From HGM04593 sp045591315 (lineage in GTDB: Bacteria > Bacteroidota > Bacteroidia > Bacteroidales > Bacteroidaceae): DNA of 64,000 bases. Under the pieces are notes generated by a model. The model saw only the letters and a list, made by a program, of their open reading frames with translations. It was not told the origin of the DNA and ran no database searches. Made by a program: the position numbers and the translations under genes. This document shows, piece after piece, positions 53,384 to 62,399 of this stretch; within the stretch, counting starts at the first letter, position 1, and every line of letters starts with the position of its first letter. The stretch lies in NCBI GenBank assembly GCA_045591315.1, contig JAZNSN010000029.1:62001-126000 (forward strand), in the 5' to 3' direction.

Positions 53384-54970
53384 ATGGAAGAGACAAATAC
53401 ACCAAAACGAAAAACTGCACGCCGTCAGGCTGCAGCACCGGCAGTCCCCAAGCTCAGCGAGTACGGGCATGTTCAGCCGCAGGCTCTCGAATTTGAGGAA
53501 GCCGTGCTCGGTGCGCTCATGATTGACAGCGACGCAATAGGCCGCCTGGGCGGAATGCTGAAGCCCGAATCGTTCTACGACAAACGCAACCAGCTGCTGT
53601 TCGATGCGATACAGCAGATGGACCTCAGCGACCGTCCAATCGACATCCTCACCGTTACGGAATATCTGCGCAGCAACGGAACGCTCGAAGAGGTGGGAGG
53701 CCCGGTATATATTGCTCAGCTGACAAGCAAGATTGTGTCATCGGTAAACATAGAGTACCATGCCAATATCATAGCGCAGAAGAAACTGGCGCGCGACCTG
53801 ATAAAATTCACAAGCAAGACTCAGGTGCAGGCGTTTGACGAGACTCAGGATGTCGAGGAGCTGATGCAGCAGGCCGAATCGGAGCTGTTCGAAATCTCGC
53901 GCCATAACATGAAGCAGGATTTCACGCAGATAAATCCTGTCATCGAACAGGCTTACCGGCAGATACAGACAGCGTCGAAGAATACCAGCGGCATCAGCGG
54001 TCTCAGTACAGGATATCACCGTCTCGACAAGGTGCTTTCGGGCTGGCAGCCTACCGACCTCATTATCCTTGCTGCACGTCCTGCTATGGGTAAGACTGCG
54101 TTTGCGCTCTCACTCATCCGCAACATGGCGATAGATCAGGGTATTCCTTGCGGAATGTTCTCTCTTGAGATGGGTAACGTGCAGCTTGTGCAGCGTCTTA
54201 TCTGCAACGTGTGCCAGATACCGGGTGACAAGATACGCAGCGGACAGCTTGAGCGTTACGAATGGGGCCAGCTCGACAGCAAGATTGTGGCTCTGCAGAA
54301 TGCTCCTCTTTATATTGACGACACACCTCAGCTGTCGGTGTTCGAGCTTCGCTCCAAGGCGCGCCGCATGGTGCGCGAGCATGATGTCAAGATGATATTC
54401 ATCGACTACCTGCAGCTCATGACGGCCAATGCCGGCAAGGGCAGCCGTCAGGAGGAAATCAGTATAATTTCCCGTGCGCTGAAAGGACTTGCCAAAGAAC
54501 TTAACATCCCAATCATGGCACTCAGCCAGCTCAACCGTAACGTCGAAGGACGTGAAGGTCTTGAAGGCAAGCGTCCGCAGCTGAGTGACCTCCGTGAGTC
54601 GGGAGCCATAGAGCAGGATGCCGATATAGTTATGTTCGTTAACCGCCCCGAATATTTCCACATATACAAGGACGGCGATTTCGACTGGCGAGGAAAGGCC
54701 GAGATTATCATTGCCAAGCACCGTAACGGTGGTCTTGACAACGTGCCGCTTATCTTCCGCAAGGAGTATGCGCGCTTCATGAACCTCGATGACGAGTCGT
54801 TGGCACCTCCTCCGGGTGACATGCCGGTGATGCGCGGTTCAAAGATGAATGTCTCTGTCGCTCCTGAGCCGGAGTATATTCCCGATTTGCCCGATTATCT
54901 GCAGAACCCCGGTTCGCAGGCTATGCCGCCCGAACTGCGGGGCAGCGGAAACGAACCGATGCCGTTCTAA
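53384..54970 (+). CDS. dnaB: Replicative DNA helicase
   Basis: The 528-residue hexameric helicase unwinds DNA at replication forks. The N-terminal domain starts at FEEAVLGALMID. The RecA-like domain has Walker A AARPAMGKTAFAL, GMFSLEM, Walker B FIDYLQLM, LSQLNRNVEGREG and the Arg-finger region LSDLRESGAIEQDAD. A Pro/Gly-rich tail (EPEYIPDLPDYLQNP) is common in Bacteroidota DnaB. No intein. Confidence 0.98.
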   Translation: MEETNTPKRKTARRQAAAPAVPKLSEYGHVQPQALEFEEAVLGALMIDSDAIGRLGGMLKPESFYDKRNQLLFDAIQQMDLSDRPIDILTVTEYLRSNGTLEEVGGPVYIAQLTSKIVSSVNIEYHANIIAQKKLARDLIKFTSKTQVQAFDETQDVEELMQQAESELFEISRHNMKQDFTQINPVIEQAYRQIQTASKNTSGISGLSTGYHRLDKVLSGWQPTDLIILAARPAMGKTAFALSLIRNMAIDQGIPCGMFSLEMGNVQLVQRLICNVCQIPGDKIRSGQLERYEWGQLDSKIVALQNAPLYIDDTPQLSVFELRSKARRMVREHDVKMIFIDYLQLMTANAGKGSRQEEISIISRALKGLAKELNIPIMALSQLNRNVEGREGLEGKRPQLSDLRESGAIEQDADIVMFVNRPEYFHIYKDGDFDWRGKAEIIIAKHRNGGLDNVPLIFRKEYARFMNLDDESLAPPPGDMPVMRGSKMNVSVAPEPEYIPDLPDYLQNPGSQAMPPELRGSGNEPMPF

Positions 54971-54985
54971 AGAATATATTATAAG

Positions 54986-55020
54986 AAACAGCGACCCATG
55001 TTCTTTTGGGCCGCTGTTTT
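54986..55020. terminator. Bidirectional terminator between dnaB and trpS
   Basis: AAACAGCGACCCA and TGGGCCGCTGTTT pair (one mismatch) with T tracts on both sides. Confidence 0.8.
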
Positions 55021-55040
55021 TATGTGGTGGAACAGATGAT

Positions 55041-56132
55041 TTACTTTCCTTCGGCAAATTTCCTTGCCTGCTCTTCGATAAGCTCCTTGTCCTCGAAATA
55101 GTTTATCTTCATTGCACGGCGCACATCGGCAAGAGTGTCGGCAGCAACTGCGCGGGCAGTCTCGCAGCCCTGCTGGAGCAGAGCATATACCTCAGGTATC
55201 TTAGCCTCCCACTCCTTGCGGCGGGCACGTATGGGAGCAAGCTCCTCTTCGAGTATGGCAATGAGGAATCTCTTCACCTTCACGTCGCCCAATCCTCCGC
55301 GCATGTAGTGTGCCTTCAGCTCGTCAAGGTTAGGGTAGTCGGGGAGATATTTCTCGAAGTGCTCAGGGCGGCAGAATGCGTCAAGGTATGTGAACACGGT
55401 GTTGCCTTCTACCTTGCCTGGGTCCTGGACGCGCAAGTGGTCGGGGTCGGTGTACATCGACATAACATGCTGCTTCAGCTCCTCGGCTGTGTCGGATAGA
55501 TAGATGCAGTTGCCGAGCGACTTGCTCATCTTTGCCTTTCCGTCGGTACCTGGGAGACGAAGGCATGCAGCGTTTGTGGGCAACAGAATCTCCGGTTCCA
55601 CAAGTGTCTCGCCATAGATGCCGTTGAAGCGGCGCGCAATCTCACGGGCCTGTTCTATCATCGGCTGCTGGTCCTCGCCTGCCGGCACTGTAGTAGCACG
55701 GAATGCAGTGATGTCCGAAGCCTGGCTGATGGGGTATGTAAAGAAACCTACAGGGATGCTTGTCTCGAAGTTGCGCATCTGAATCTCTGTCTTTACGGTA
55801 GGGTTGCGCTGCAGGCGCGATACTGTAACAAGGTTCATGTAGTAGAATGCAAGTTCGCACAACTCCGGAACCTGCGACTGTATGAATATTGTACACTGCG
55901 ACGGGTCGATGCCTACCGAAAGGTAGTCGAGTGCAACCTCAATGATGTTCTGTCGCACCTTCTCAGGGTTGTCGGCGTTGTCGGTGAGTGCCTGTGCGTC
56001 GGCAATCATGATGAATATCTTGTCATAGATGCCTGAGTTCTGCAACTCGACACGGCGGCGCAGAGAGCCTACGTAGTGTCCTAAATGAAGGCGTCCGGTA
56101 GGGCGGTCGCCTGTAAGTATAATCTTGCTCAT
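55041..56132 (-). CDS. trpS: Tryptophanyl-tRNA synthetase
   Basis: The 363-residue class I enzyme has HLGH (16-19, the HIGH motif) and KMSKS in GKAKMSKSLGN, with ATVPAGEDQQPMIEQAREIA for Trp/tRNA binding. It charges tRNA-Trp. Monocistronic, with a TATCTTCG box 26 bases upstream. Confidence 0.98.
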   Translation of the reverse strand: MSKIILTGDRPTGRLHLGHYVGSLRRRVELQNSGIYDKIFIMIADAQALTDNADNPEKVRQNIIEVALDYLSVGIDPSQCTIFIQSQVPELCELAFYYMNLVTVSRLQRNPTVKTEIQMRNFETSIPVGFFTYPISQASDITAFRATTVPAGEDQQPMIEQAREIARRFNGIYGETLVEPEILLPTNAACLRLPGTDGKAKMSKSLGNCIYLSDTAEELKQHVMSMYTDPDHLRVQDPGKVEGNTVFTYLDAFCRPEHFEKYLPDYPNLDELKAHYMRGGLGDVKVKRFLIAILEEELAPIRARRKEWEAKIPEVYALLQQGCETARAVAADTLADVRRAMKINYFEDKELIEEQARKFAEGK

Positions 56133-56157
56133 ATATTCCTGTTTTTGTTTTACGGCG

Positions 56158-56165
56158 CGAAGATA
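56158..56165 (-). promoter_or_regulatory. -7 box TATCTTCG of trpS
   Basis: Minus-strand TTATCTTCGCGC, one base off the 11-base core shared with pgk, lpxD and purM. Confidence 0.55.
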
Positions 56166-56199
56166 ACAATATTTTTGTTTATATCTGCCGGCATATCAC

Positions 56200-56403
56200 T
56201 TAATTTAATGGTATCGCTGATGAAAAGGGCTTGGCATTGGCAATCTCCTCTGTATTGAACTGCATAAGCGGTAATTCATTCGTTCCGGCGAACGGATTGT
56301 CCGGACATCCACCTCTCTTTGCTAAGATAAAGAGTGCCGTTGACAATGTATGTTGCCAAAGCATAACCATAGAATAGGTGTGCGCTCTTCTTTGCAGTAT
56401 CAT
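56200..56403 (-). pseudogene. Possible frameshifted small gene
   Basis: One minus-strand frame reads HTYSMVMLWQHTLSTALFIL then GGCPDNPFAGTNELPLMQF to a TAA at 56200. A neighbouring frame over the first part reads SAHLFYGYALATYIVNGTLY, equally protein-like. A shift between them would join into one membrane-associated fragment. No family recognised; it may be random. Confidence 0.25.
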
Positions 56404-56431
56404 CAGAATGTAAGAATAGCTTTGGCCAATG

Positions 56432-57730
56432 TTATATAAATATGTATTTGGATATGAATAGTATGGTTAGGATATACATGGCCGGTGTAATTTTCCTATA
56501 TGAGCCGCATATCAGGTTCAAGAGTACATACGTTATCATTCCTAACAGTATCCCGTTCGATATTGAATATGTCAATGGCATCATGATGATGCATACAAAT
56601 GCAGGAATTGACTCAGTGAAGTCATCGAACGGAATCTTCAATATTGGCTCCATCATCATCAAGCCGACGATTATGAGTGCGGGAGCAGTGGCTGCCGCCG
56701 GTATGGAAAGAAAAAGCGGAGAGAAAAAAACGGCAACAGCAAAACATGCAGCTACTGTAAATGCGGTAAGTCCCGAACGTCCGCCTTGCGCTACACCAGC
56801 CGCACTTTCTATATACGTTGTAGTGGTCGATGTCCCTAACATGGCTCCTGCCGTAGTTGCAATGGCATCTGCCATGAGTGCTTCCTTAGCCCGTCTTATA
56901 TTGCCGTTCTTTTCAATCATGTTGCTTTTGGTACAAACCCCAATAAGTGTTCCGATAGTGTCGAACATATCTATGAAAAGGAGCGTGAATACAACTATAA
57001 GCATATCGGTGGTGAAGATGTTCTCGTACTCGAACTTACAGAAGATGGGAGTGATGGATTCCGGTTGTGAGATTATGCCATTGAATTCGGTAATTCCCAT
57101 AGGGATACCAATAATCATTGTTGCCATAATACCTGCAAGTATGGCTCCCGGAACGTTTCGGGCATACATGTACCCGGTAATGATTATTCCTGCCGATGCA
57201 AGAAGTGCCGGCCCGGAAGTTATATCTCCCAAAGATACAAGAGTCGCTTCGTCGCTAACAACTATACCGGCACTGCTAAGGCCTATAAATGCAATGAACA
57301 GTCCAATGCCTGCACCTATGGCATTCCTGAGGCTTGAAGGAATGGCGTTGACGATGGCCTCCCGGATATTCGTCACTGTGAGCAGTATGAATATGAGTCC
57401 TTCGAGAAATACCGCGGTAAGCGCAAACTGCCAAGAATAGCCCATGCCCAGACATACGCTATATACGAAAAAAGCATTGAGTCCCATTCCCGGTGCCAAT
57501 CCGAACGGAAGCTTGCCCCAGAATGCCATGACAAGAGAACCTATTATAGCTGCCAGCGCAGTGGATGTGAATACAGCTCCTATAGGCATGCCTTCAAGCT
57601 GACTGAACATTGTTGGGTTGACTGCCAGAATATATGACATTGTAAGGAATGTGGTGATTCCTGCCAAAATCTCTTTCTTGACAGTTGTCTGTAGCGGATC
57701 AAATCCGAATAGTTTTTTGAGCATTTGCAT
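56432..57730 (-). CDS. NCS2-family purine permease (adenine/guanine/hypoxanthine type)
   Basis: The 432-residue inner-membrane protein resembles PbuG/AzgA-type permeases: KKEILAGITTFLTMSYILAVNP, the LAPGMGLNAFFVYSVCLGMG motif, DMFDTIGTLIGV and GTSTTTTYIESAAGVAQGGRSGLTA. About a dozen hydrophobic segments. Imports a purine base with protons. The exact base is not readable. A TACCTTCG box lies at 57758-57765. Confidence 0.93.
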   Translation of the reverse strand: MQMLKKLFGFDPLQTTVKKEILAGITTFLTMSYILAVNPTMFSQLEGMPIGAVFTSTALAAIIGSLVMAFWGKLPFGLAPGMGLNAFFVYSVCLGMGYSWQFALTAVFLEGLIFILLTVTNIREAIVNAIPSSLRNAIGAGIGLFIAFIGLSSAGIVVSDEATLVSLGDITSGPALLASAGIIITGYMYARNVPGAILAGIMATMIIGIPMGITEFNGIISQPESITPIFCKFEYENIFTTDMLIVVFTLLFIDMFDTIGTLIGVCTKSNMIEKNGNIRRAKEALMADAIATTAGAMLGTSTTTTYIESAAGVAQGGRSGLTAFTVAACFAVAVFFSPLFLSIPAAATAPALIIVGLMMMEPILKIPFDDFTESIPAFVCIIMMPLTYSISNGILLGMITYVLLNLICGSYRKITPAMYILTILFISKYIFI

Positions 57731-57757
57731 TCTATACCGTTATTTTTTTTGTTGACA

Positions 57758-57765
57758 CGAAGGTA
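57758..57765 (-). promoter_or_regulatory. -7 box TACCTTCG of the purine permease
   Basis: Minus-strand TACCTTCG fits TAnnTTyG 28 bases before the ATG. No purine riboswitch-like fold was recognised in the short leader. Confidence 0.45.
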
Positions 57766-57914
57766 GTGATAAATAAACAAACTTCAGCAATATATTCTGT
57801 GAAAAAAGCCTGCTCGAAAAATGATGCAACTGAATGAACGGACAGTGACGGGTGACAAATGATTTTATTGCTGAATAAATTTAAGACATTCTCTTAATTT
57901 TGAGAAAAAAAGTG

Positions 57915-57922
57915 TAAATTTG
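57915..57922 (+). promoter_or_regulatory. -7 box TAAATTTG of pheT
   Basis: TAAATTTG fits the consensus and lies 62 bases before ATG 57985. Confidence 0.5.
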
Positions 57923-57984
57923 CAAGTTGAAACAGAATGCGGTGTATTTTGCCGTTCTGGCTTTTGAAATAAAAAATATAATAT

Positions 57985-60450
57985 ATGAACATTTCTTATA
58001 ATTGGCTTAAAGAGTATGTCGATTTCGACATGACACCCGAAGAGGTGTCCGCGGCGTTGACATCCATTGGTCTTGAGACCGACGGCGTTGAGGAGGTACA
58101 GACAATAAAAGGCGGTCTTGAGGGCCTGGTGATAGGTGAAGTGCTTACTTGCATCGACCATCCCGACAGTGACCATCTTCATATAACTACAGTGAACCTC
58201 GGTGACGGCAATCCTGTACAGATTGTATGCGGTGCGCCCAATGTGGCTGCTGGGCAGAAGGTTGTAGTGGCAACCATCGGTACAAAGCTCTACAGCGGTG
58301 ACGAGTGCTTCACTATAAAGAAAGGAAAGATACGCGGTGCCGAGTCTTTCGGTATGATTTGCGCCGAGGACGAGATAGGAATAGGCAATAGCCACGACGG
58401 AATAATCGTGCTTCCTGCCGATGCAGTTCCGGGCACACCGGCAAAGGAGTACTACAACATAAAGAGCGATTACCTCATAGGTGTTGACATCACTCCCAAC
58501 CGTGCCGATGCATGCTCGCACTACGGCGTGGCCCGCGACCTCTATGCCTATGCAATGCAGAACAAGGGCACAAGCTCTTTGCGCCGTCCTTCATGTGACG
58601 GTTTCAAGGTCGATGACAACTCACTCGACATAGAAATCGAGGTGCAGAACACTGAGGCCTGCATGCGCTATGCCGGCGTTACAGTTAAAGGCGTTACCGT
58701 CAAGGAGAGTCCCGACTGGCTTAAGGAAAAGCTGCAGATAATAGGTCTTCGCCCTATAAACAACATCGTCGATGTCACCAACTACATCCTTCACGCATAC
58801 GGCCAGCCGATGCACTGCTTCGATGCCGACAAGATAAAAGGCGGCAAGGTTGTAGTGCGCACATTCCCCGAAGGAACACCTTTCGTCACTCTCGACGGCG
58901 TAGAGCGCAAACTGTCGGAGCGTGACCTCATGATATGCAATGCCGAAGAGCCTATGTGCATTGCCGGTGTGTTCGGAGGCCTTGAGTCGGGAACAACCGA
59001 GGCTACAAAGAACATATTCCTTGAGAGTGCCTACTTCCACCCGACATGGGTGCGCAAGACATCGCGCCGTCATGCCTTGCAGACCGACTCCTCTTTCCGC
59101 TTTGAGCGCGGTACCGACCCCAACAACGTCATTTACGCGCTCAAGCAGGCTGCAATGCTCATAAAGGAGCTTGCCGGCGGAACAATATCAATGGAGATAA
59201 AGGATGTATATCCTGCTCCGGTAGAGGATTTCAAGGTAGAACTTGAGTACGGCTATGTGAACCGCCTTATCGGTGTAGAGCTTGCTCCTGAGACTGTAAA
59301 GAGCATTGTTGCATCGCTCGAAATGAAGATTGTTTCCGAGACTGCCGAAGGCATTACGCTGCAGGTGCCTCCTTACCGTGTAGATGTACAGCGTCCATGC
59401 GATGTGGTAGAGGATATCCTCCGTATATACGGATATAACAATATCGATATAAATACGACTCTTCACTCTTCAATCATCACCAAGGGTGCTGAGGACAAGT
59501 CGCACAAGTCGCAGAACCTCATCTCGGAACAGCTTGTAGGCTGCGGCTTCAATGAGATACTGAACAATTCTCTGACCGCTGCCGCATACTACGACGGCCT
59601 TGAGAGCTACAAGAGCGAGAATCTTGTACGCCTCATGAATCCGCTCAGCAACGACCTCAACGTGCTTCGCCAGACACTCCTTTTCGGCGGTCTCGAAAGC
59701 ATGCAGCGCAATATAAGCCGCAAGTTTACCGACCTCCGTTTCTTTGAGTTCGGAAACAGCTACCGCTTTGATGCGGACAAGCGTGTCGAGGAGAAAATCC
59801 TCAGCCCGTACAGCGAGAGCTATCACCTCGCATTGTGGATGACCGGCAACAATGTCTCTTCGTCATGGATAGAGGCCGGACGTCCTCTCTCGGTTTATCA
59901 CCTCAAGGCTATCGTCGAGCATATATTCGACCGCCTCGGCTTCAAGCCCGGCATGCGCCTTGTCACAACATTCAGCGACGACATATTCTCGGCTGCCATA
60001 CAGGTGCAGGCCCAGAGCAACAAGAAGGTTGTTGCACAGCTCGGCATTCTCCGCAAGAAGATTGCAAAGCGTTTCGACATCGAAAGCGAGGTGCTTTATG
60101 CCGACATCAACTGGACTGAACTCATGAAGGCTGTAAAGAATGCCAAGATAGGCTATGCCGAGATAAGCAAGTATCCTGCGGTGAAGCGTGACCTTGCCCT
60201 TCTTATCGACAAGAGCGTGACCTTTGCCCAGATAGAGCAGGTGGCACGTGAGACAGAGAAGAAGCTTCTTAAGGCTGTTACTCTGTTCGATGTTTACGAA
60301 GGCAAGAACCTCGAAGAGGGCAAGAAGAGCTATGCTGTCAGCTTCGTTCTTCAGGATGACAACGCAACCCTTAACGACAAGGTGATTGACAAGACAATGG
60401 CACGTCTCATGGAGAACTTCGAGAAACGTCTCGGTGCCGTACAGCGATAA
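57985..60450 (+). CDS. pheT: Phenylalanyl-tRNA synthetase beta subunit
   Basis: The 821-residue subunit has the N-terminal tRNA-binding (EMAP-like) domain after MNISYNWLKEYVDFDMT, the B3/B4 editing domain, B5 (RVDVQRPCDVVEDILRIYGY) and the C-terminal ferredoxin-fold anticodon-binding domain (KYPAVKRDLALLIDKSVTF). It pairs with PheS (20562-21581) as alpha2beta2. Full length. Followed after 34 bases by the YebC-family gene. Confidence 0.98.
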   Translation: MNISYNWLKEYVDFDMTPEEVSAALTSIGLETDGVEEVQTIKGGLEGLVIGEVLTCIDHPDSDHLHITTVNLGDGNPVQIVCGAPNVAAGQKVVVATIGTKLYSGDECFTIKKGKIRGAESFGMICAEDEIGIGNSHDGIIVLPADAVPGTPAKEYYNIKSDYLIGVDITPNRADACSHYGVARDLYAYAMQNKGTSSLRRPSCDGFKVDDNSLDIEIEVQNTEACMRYAGVTVKGVTVKESPDWLKEKLQIIGLRPINNIVDVTNYILHAYGQPMHCFDADKIKGGKVVVRTFPEGTPFVTLDGVERKLSERDLMICNAEEPMCIAGVFGGLESGTTEATKNIFLESAYFHPTWVRKTSRRHALQTDSSFRFERGTDPNNVIYALKQAAMLIKELAGGTISMEIKDVYPAPVEDFKVELEYGYVNRLIGVELAPETVKSIVASLEMKIVSETAEGITLQVPPYRVDVQRPCDVVEDILRIYGYNNIDINTTLHSSIITKGAEDKSHKSQNLISEQLVGCGFNEILNNSLTAAAYYDGLESYKSENLVRLMNPLSNDLNVLRQTLLFGGLESMQRNISRKFTDLRFFEFGNSYRFDADKRVEEKILSPYSESYHLALWMTGNNVSSSWIEAGRPLSVYHLKAIVEHIFDRLGFKPGMRLVTTFSDDIFSAAIQVQAQSNKKVVAQLGILRKKIAKRFDIESEVLYADINWTELMKAVKNAKIGYAEISKYPAVKRDLALLIDKSVTFAQIEQVARETEKKLLKAVTLFDVYEGKNLEEGKKSYAVSFVLQDDNATLNDKVIDKTMARLMENFEKRLGAVQR

Positions 60451-60484
60451 ACAACGAAATAACAATAACTAAAATATTAAAACT

Positions 60485-61210
60485 ATGGGTAGAGCTTTTG
60501 AATACCGTAAAGCTGCGAAACTGAAAAGATGGGGTAATATGGCACGTACATTTACCCGTGTTGGAAAACAGATTGCCATTGCTGTAAAGGCTGGTGGTCC
60601 CGATCCCGATACAAACCCTCACTTGAGAGCTATCATTGCAAATGCAAAGCGCGAGAACATGCCTAAGGACAATATCGAGCGCGCGATAAAGAATGCAATG
60701 GGCAAGGACCAGAAGGATTACAAGGAGGTAACATACGAGGGATACGGCCCGTTCGGCATCGCTATCTTCGTCGATGCTGCTACCGACAATACAACACGTA
60801 CCGTTGCCAATGTACGCGCAGTCTTCAATAAGTTCGGCGGCACACTCGGAACACAGGGCAGTCTCGACTTCATGTTCACACAGAAGAGCGTTTTCACTTT
60901 CAACAAGAAAGAAGGTCTTGACATGGACGAGCTGATACTCGACCTTATCGACTTCGGCGTTGAGGACGAGTACGATGAGGAGGAGAATGAAATCACAATC
61001 TATGGCGATCCCAAGTCTTTCGGTGCGATACAGAAGACACTTGAAGAGAAGGGCTTTGAGATAACCGGCAGTGAGTTCACACGTATTCCTAACGACCAGA
61101 AGGAACTGGACGGCGAGCAGCGTGCGACAATCGACAAGATTGTTGAACGTCTCGAAGAGGATGACGATGTACAGAATGTTTATACAAACATGAAGCCGGC
61201 AGAGGAGTAA
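60485..61210 (+). CDS. YebC/PmpR (TACO1) family protein
   Basis: The 241 residues open with MGRAFEYRKAAKLKRWGNMAR and contain the family block PDTNPHLRAIIANAKRENMPKDNIERAI, then YEGYGPFGIAIFVDAATDN. Members have been described as transcription regulators and, more recently, as translation factors that relieve ribosome stalling. Complete. It is probably cotranscribed with pheT. Confidence 0.95.
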   Translation: MGRAFEYRKAAKLKRWGNMARTFTRVGKQIAIAVKAGGPDPDTNPHLRAIIANAKRENMPKDNIERAIKNAMGKDQKDYKEVTYEGYGPFGIAIFVDAATDNTTRTVANVRAVFNKFGGTLGTQGSLDFMFTQKSVFTFNKKEGLDMDELILDLIDFGVEDEYDEEENEITIYGDPKSFGAIQKTLEEKGFEITGSEFTRIPNDQKELDGEQRATIDKIVERLEEDDDVQNVYTNMKPAEE

Positions 61211-61224
61211 TAACCTATTGTCAT

Positions 61225-61274
61225 AATATATAAGGAGAGAGATGCGCATATGCATCTCTCTCTCCTTATATATT
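61225..61274. terminator. Long bidirectional hairpin between convergent units
   Basis: AATATATAAGGAGAGAG-ATGC pairs with GCAT-CTCTCTCTCCTTATATATT (two-base bulge). It lies 14 bases after the YebC-family stop. On the other strand it starts exactly at the TAA that ends the open frame beyond the DUF4251-like gene. Confidence 0.7.
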
Positions 61275-61275
61275 A

Positions 61276-61515
61276 CCTTGTAAATCCAGGCGGCCTTACA
61301 TTGCCCGTTCCCGGTGAACCGAACCCCGGAGGCCTTGTCCCTGCCGGCGGCCCGAAAGAGGGTGGCCTTATGCCTGCCGGTGGTCCTAAAGATGGCGGAG
61401 CAGGGCGGGGTGGTCTGATGCCTCCTGGCGGCCATGGCCGAGGTATTATCGGTGGATACGGTCTGTATGCCGGTCTGTCATTCCAGTCCCAGAACGGGTC
61501 GCGGTCCCTTGTCAG
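61276..61515 (-). other. 80-codon Pro-rich in-frame extension after the DUF4251-like stop
   Basis: Past the TGA at 61516-61518 the same frame is open to a TAA at 61273-61275. It reads as a Pro/Gly/Arg-rich tail with aromatic cluster: TRDRDPFWDWNDRPAYRPY, then repeats of the type GIRPPSFGPPAG and GTRPPGFGSPG. The tail ends exactly at the terminator hairpin. Nonsense mutation, stop readthrough or a separate exported tail are all possible. Confidence 0.45.
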
Positions 61516-62193
61516 TCAGTAGCCGGTCGTTCCCTCAAATATTCCGGCAGAACTGTATGGATATATGCTTCCGCTCATTGTCATGTCGTTGCTGCTGAAA
61601 TTAGGGCTCACAGTGGCCGTAGCCTGGTTGCTGTATCCCGAAATGACGATGTTGACGGTTGCCGACAGCTGAGGTCCCATGATAGTGTAATTATATGTGA
61701 CATTTCCGTCATTGTCCATATTTACCTCTTCGCCGGTGATGCGTCCTTCAAGGGTAACGCCGCCTATTCCGTTAGGCGAGTAGATGTTGCTGTTGTCGAA
61801 TGCAGTCTGTACAACGCCTGTCCCTTCGTTCATCGACAGGAAGTTGGTGCTTGGAGTAACGAAGCGGGTCACCCCATTGTCGAATGTTATGCTCGAAGCC
61901 TCAAGAGCCCATGAGCCTTCCTTTATGGCCTCTATTGTCTGCAGGAACTCTATGGAGTCGTTGCGCATCTCTTCAGCTTTCTCCTCGGCGCGTTTCTTCA
62001 GGCGTTCGGCGCGCCATGCAGCCTCTTTCTCCTTGCGGGTCATCTTTTTGTTCTCCTGAGCTACGGTGGCACCTGTAACTGCCGAAAAAATCATTACGAA
62101 AGTCAATGATATCACTAATAGAATCCCGACTCGATTGTTCATGCGGTTGGCTGTACCGTTTTCGTTTTCTCCCTTTTTTGAAATAGTTTTCAT
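61516..62193 (-). CDS. DUF4251-like exported protein
   Basis: The 225 residues resemble the DUF4251 family of Bacteroidota. An N-terminal hydrophobic segment (MNNRVGILLVISLTFVMIF) serves as signal or anchor if the start is 62142; the ATG at 62193 adds 17 polar residues. A Lys/Arg/Glu-rich helix follows (MTRKEKEAAWRAERLKKR), then a beta domain ending SAGIFEGTTGY. Function unknown. An open Pro-rich frame continues past its TGA. Confidence 0.7.
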   Translation of the reverse strand: MKTISKKGENENGTANRMNNRVGILLVISLTFVMIFSAVTGATVAQENKKMTRKEKEAAWRAERLKKRAEEKAEEMRNDSIEFLQTIEAIKEGSWALEASSITFDNGVTRFVTPSTNFLSMNEGTGVVQTAFDNSNIYSPNGIGGVTLEGRITGEEVNMDNDGNVTYNYTIMGPQLSATVNIVISGYSNQATATVSPNFSSNDMTMSGSIYPYSSAGIFEGTTGY

Positions 62194-62399
62194 GACAGAT
62201 TCAGTTTGGTTTATCCTAAAAACAAAACCGGTGTCTGTTTTTTCGCAAAGCCTGGCCTAATTTTTGTGAAAAAGCACCTTTATGCAGCATGTTTTTCGCT
62301 TTTTTGTGAAATAAACAGCAGTAAAATGTTTTTTTTATGCTTTCGATGTCTTGTTTATATAAAAATGATTATCTTTACCAATAAATCTGTTTATAATAG

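Noticed and set aside
60407..61435. 342-codon minus-strand ORF across the YebC-family gene
   Set aside because: Shadow frame; the plus-strand gene is a full YebC/PmpR family member. Its first part only overlaps the Pro-rich region in another frame.
61250..61522. Gly-rich plus-strand ORF
   Set aside because: Antisense of the Pro-rich frame; Gly-Gly codons are the complement of Pro-Pro codons, and the start lies in the terminator hairpin.
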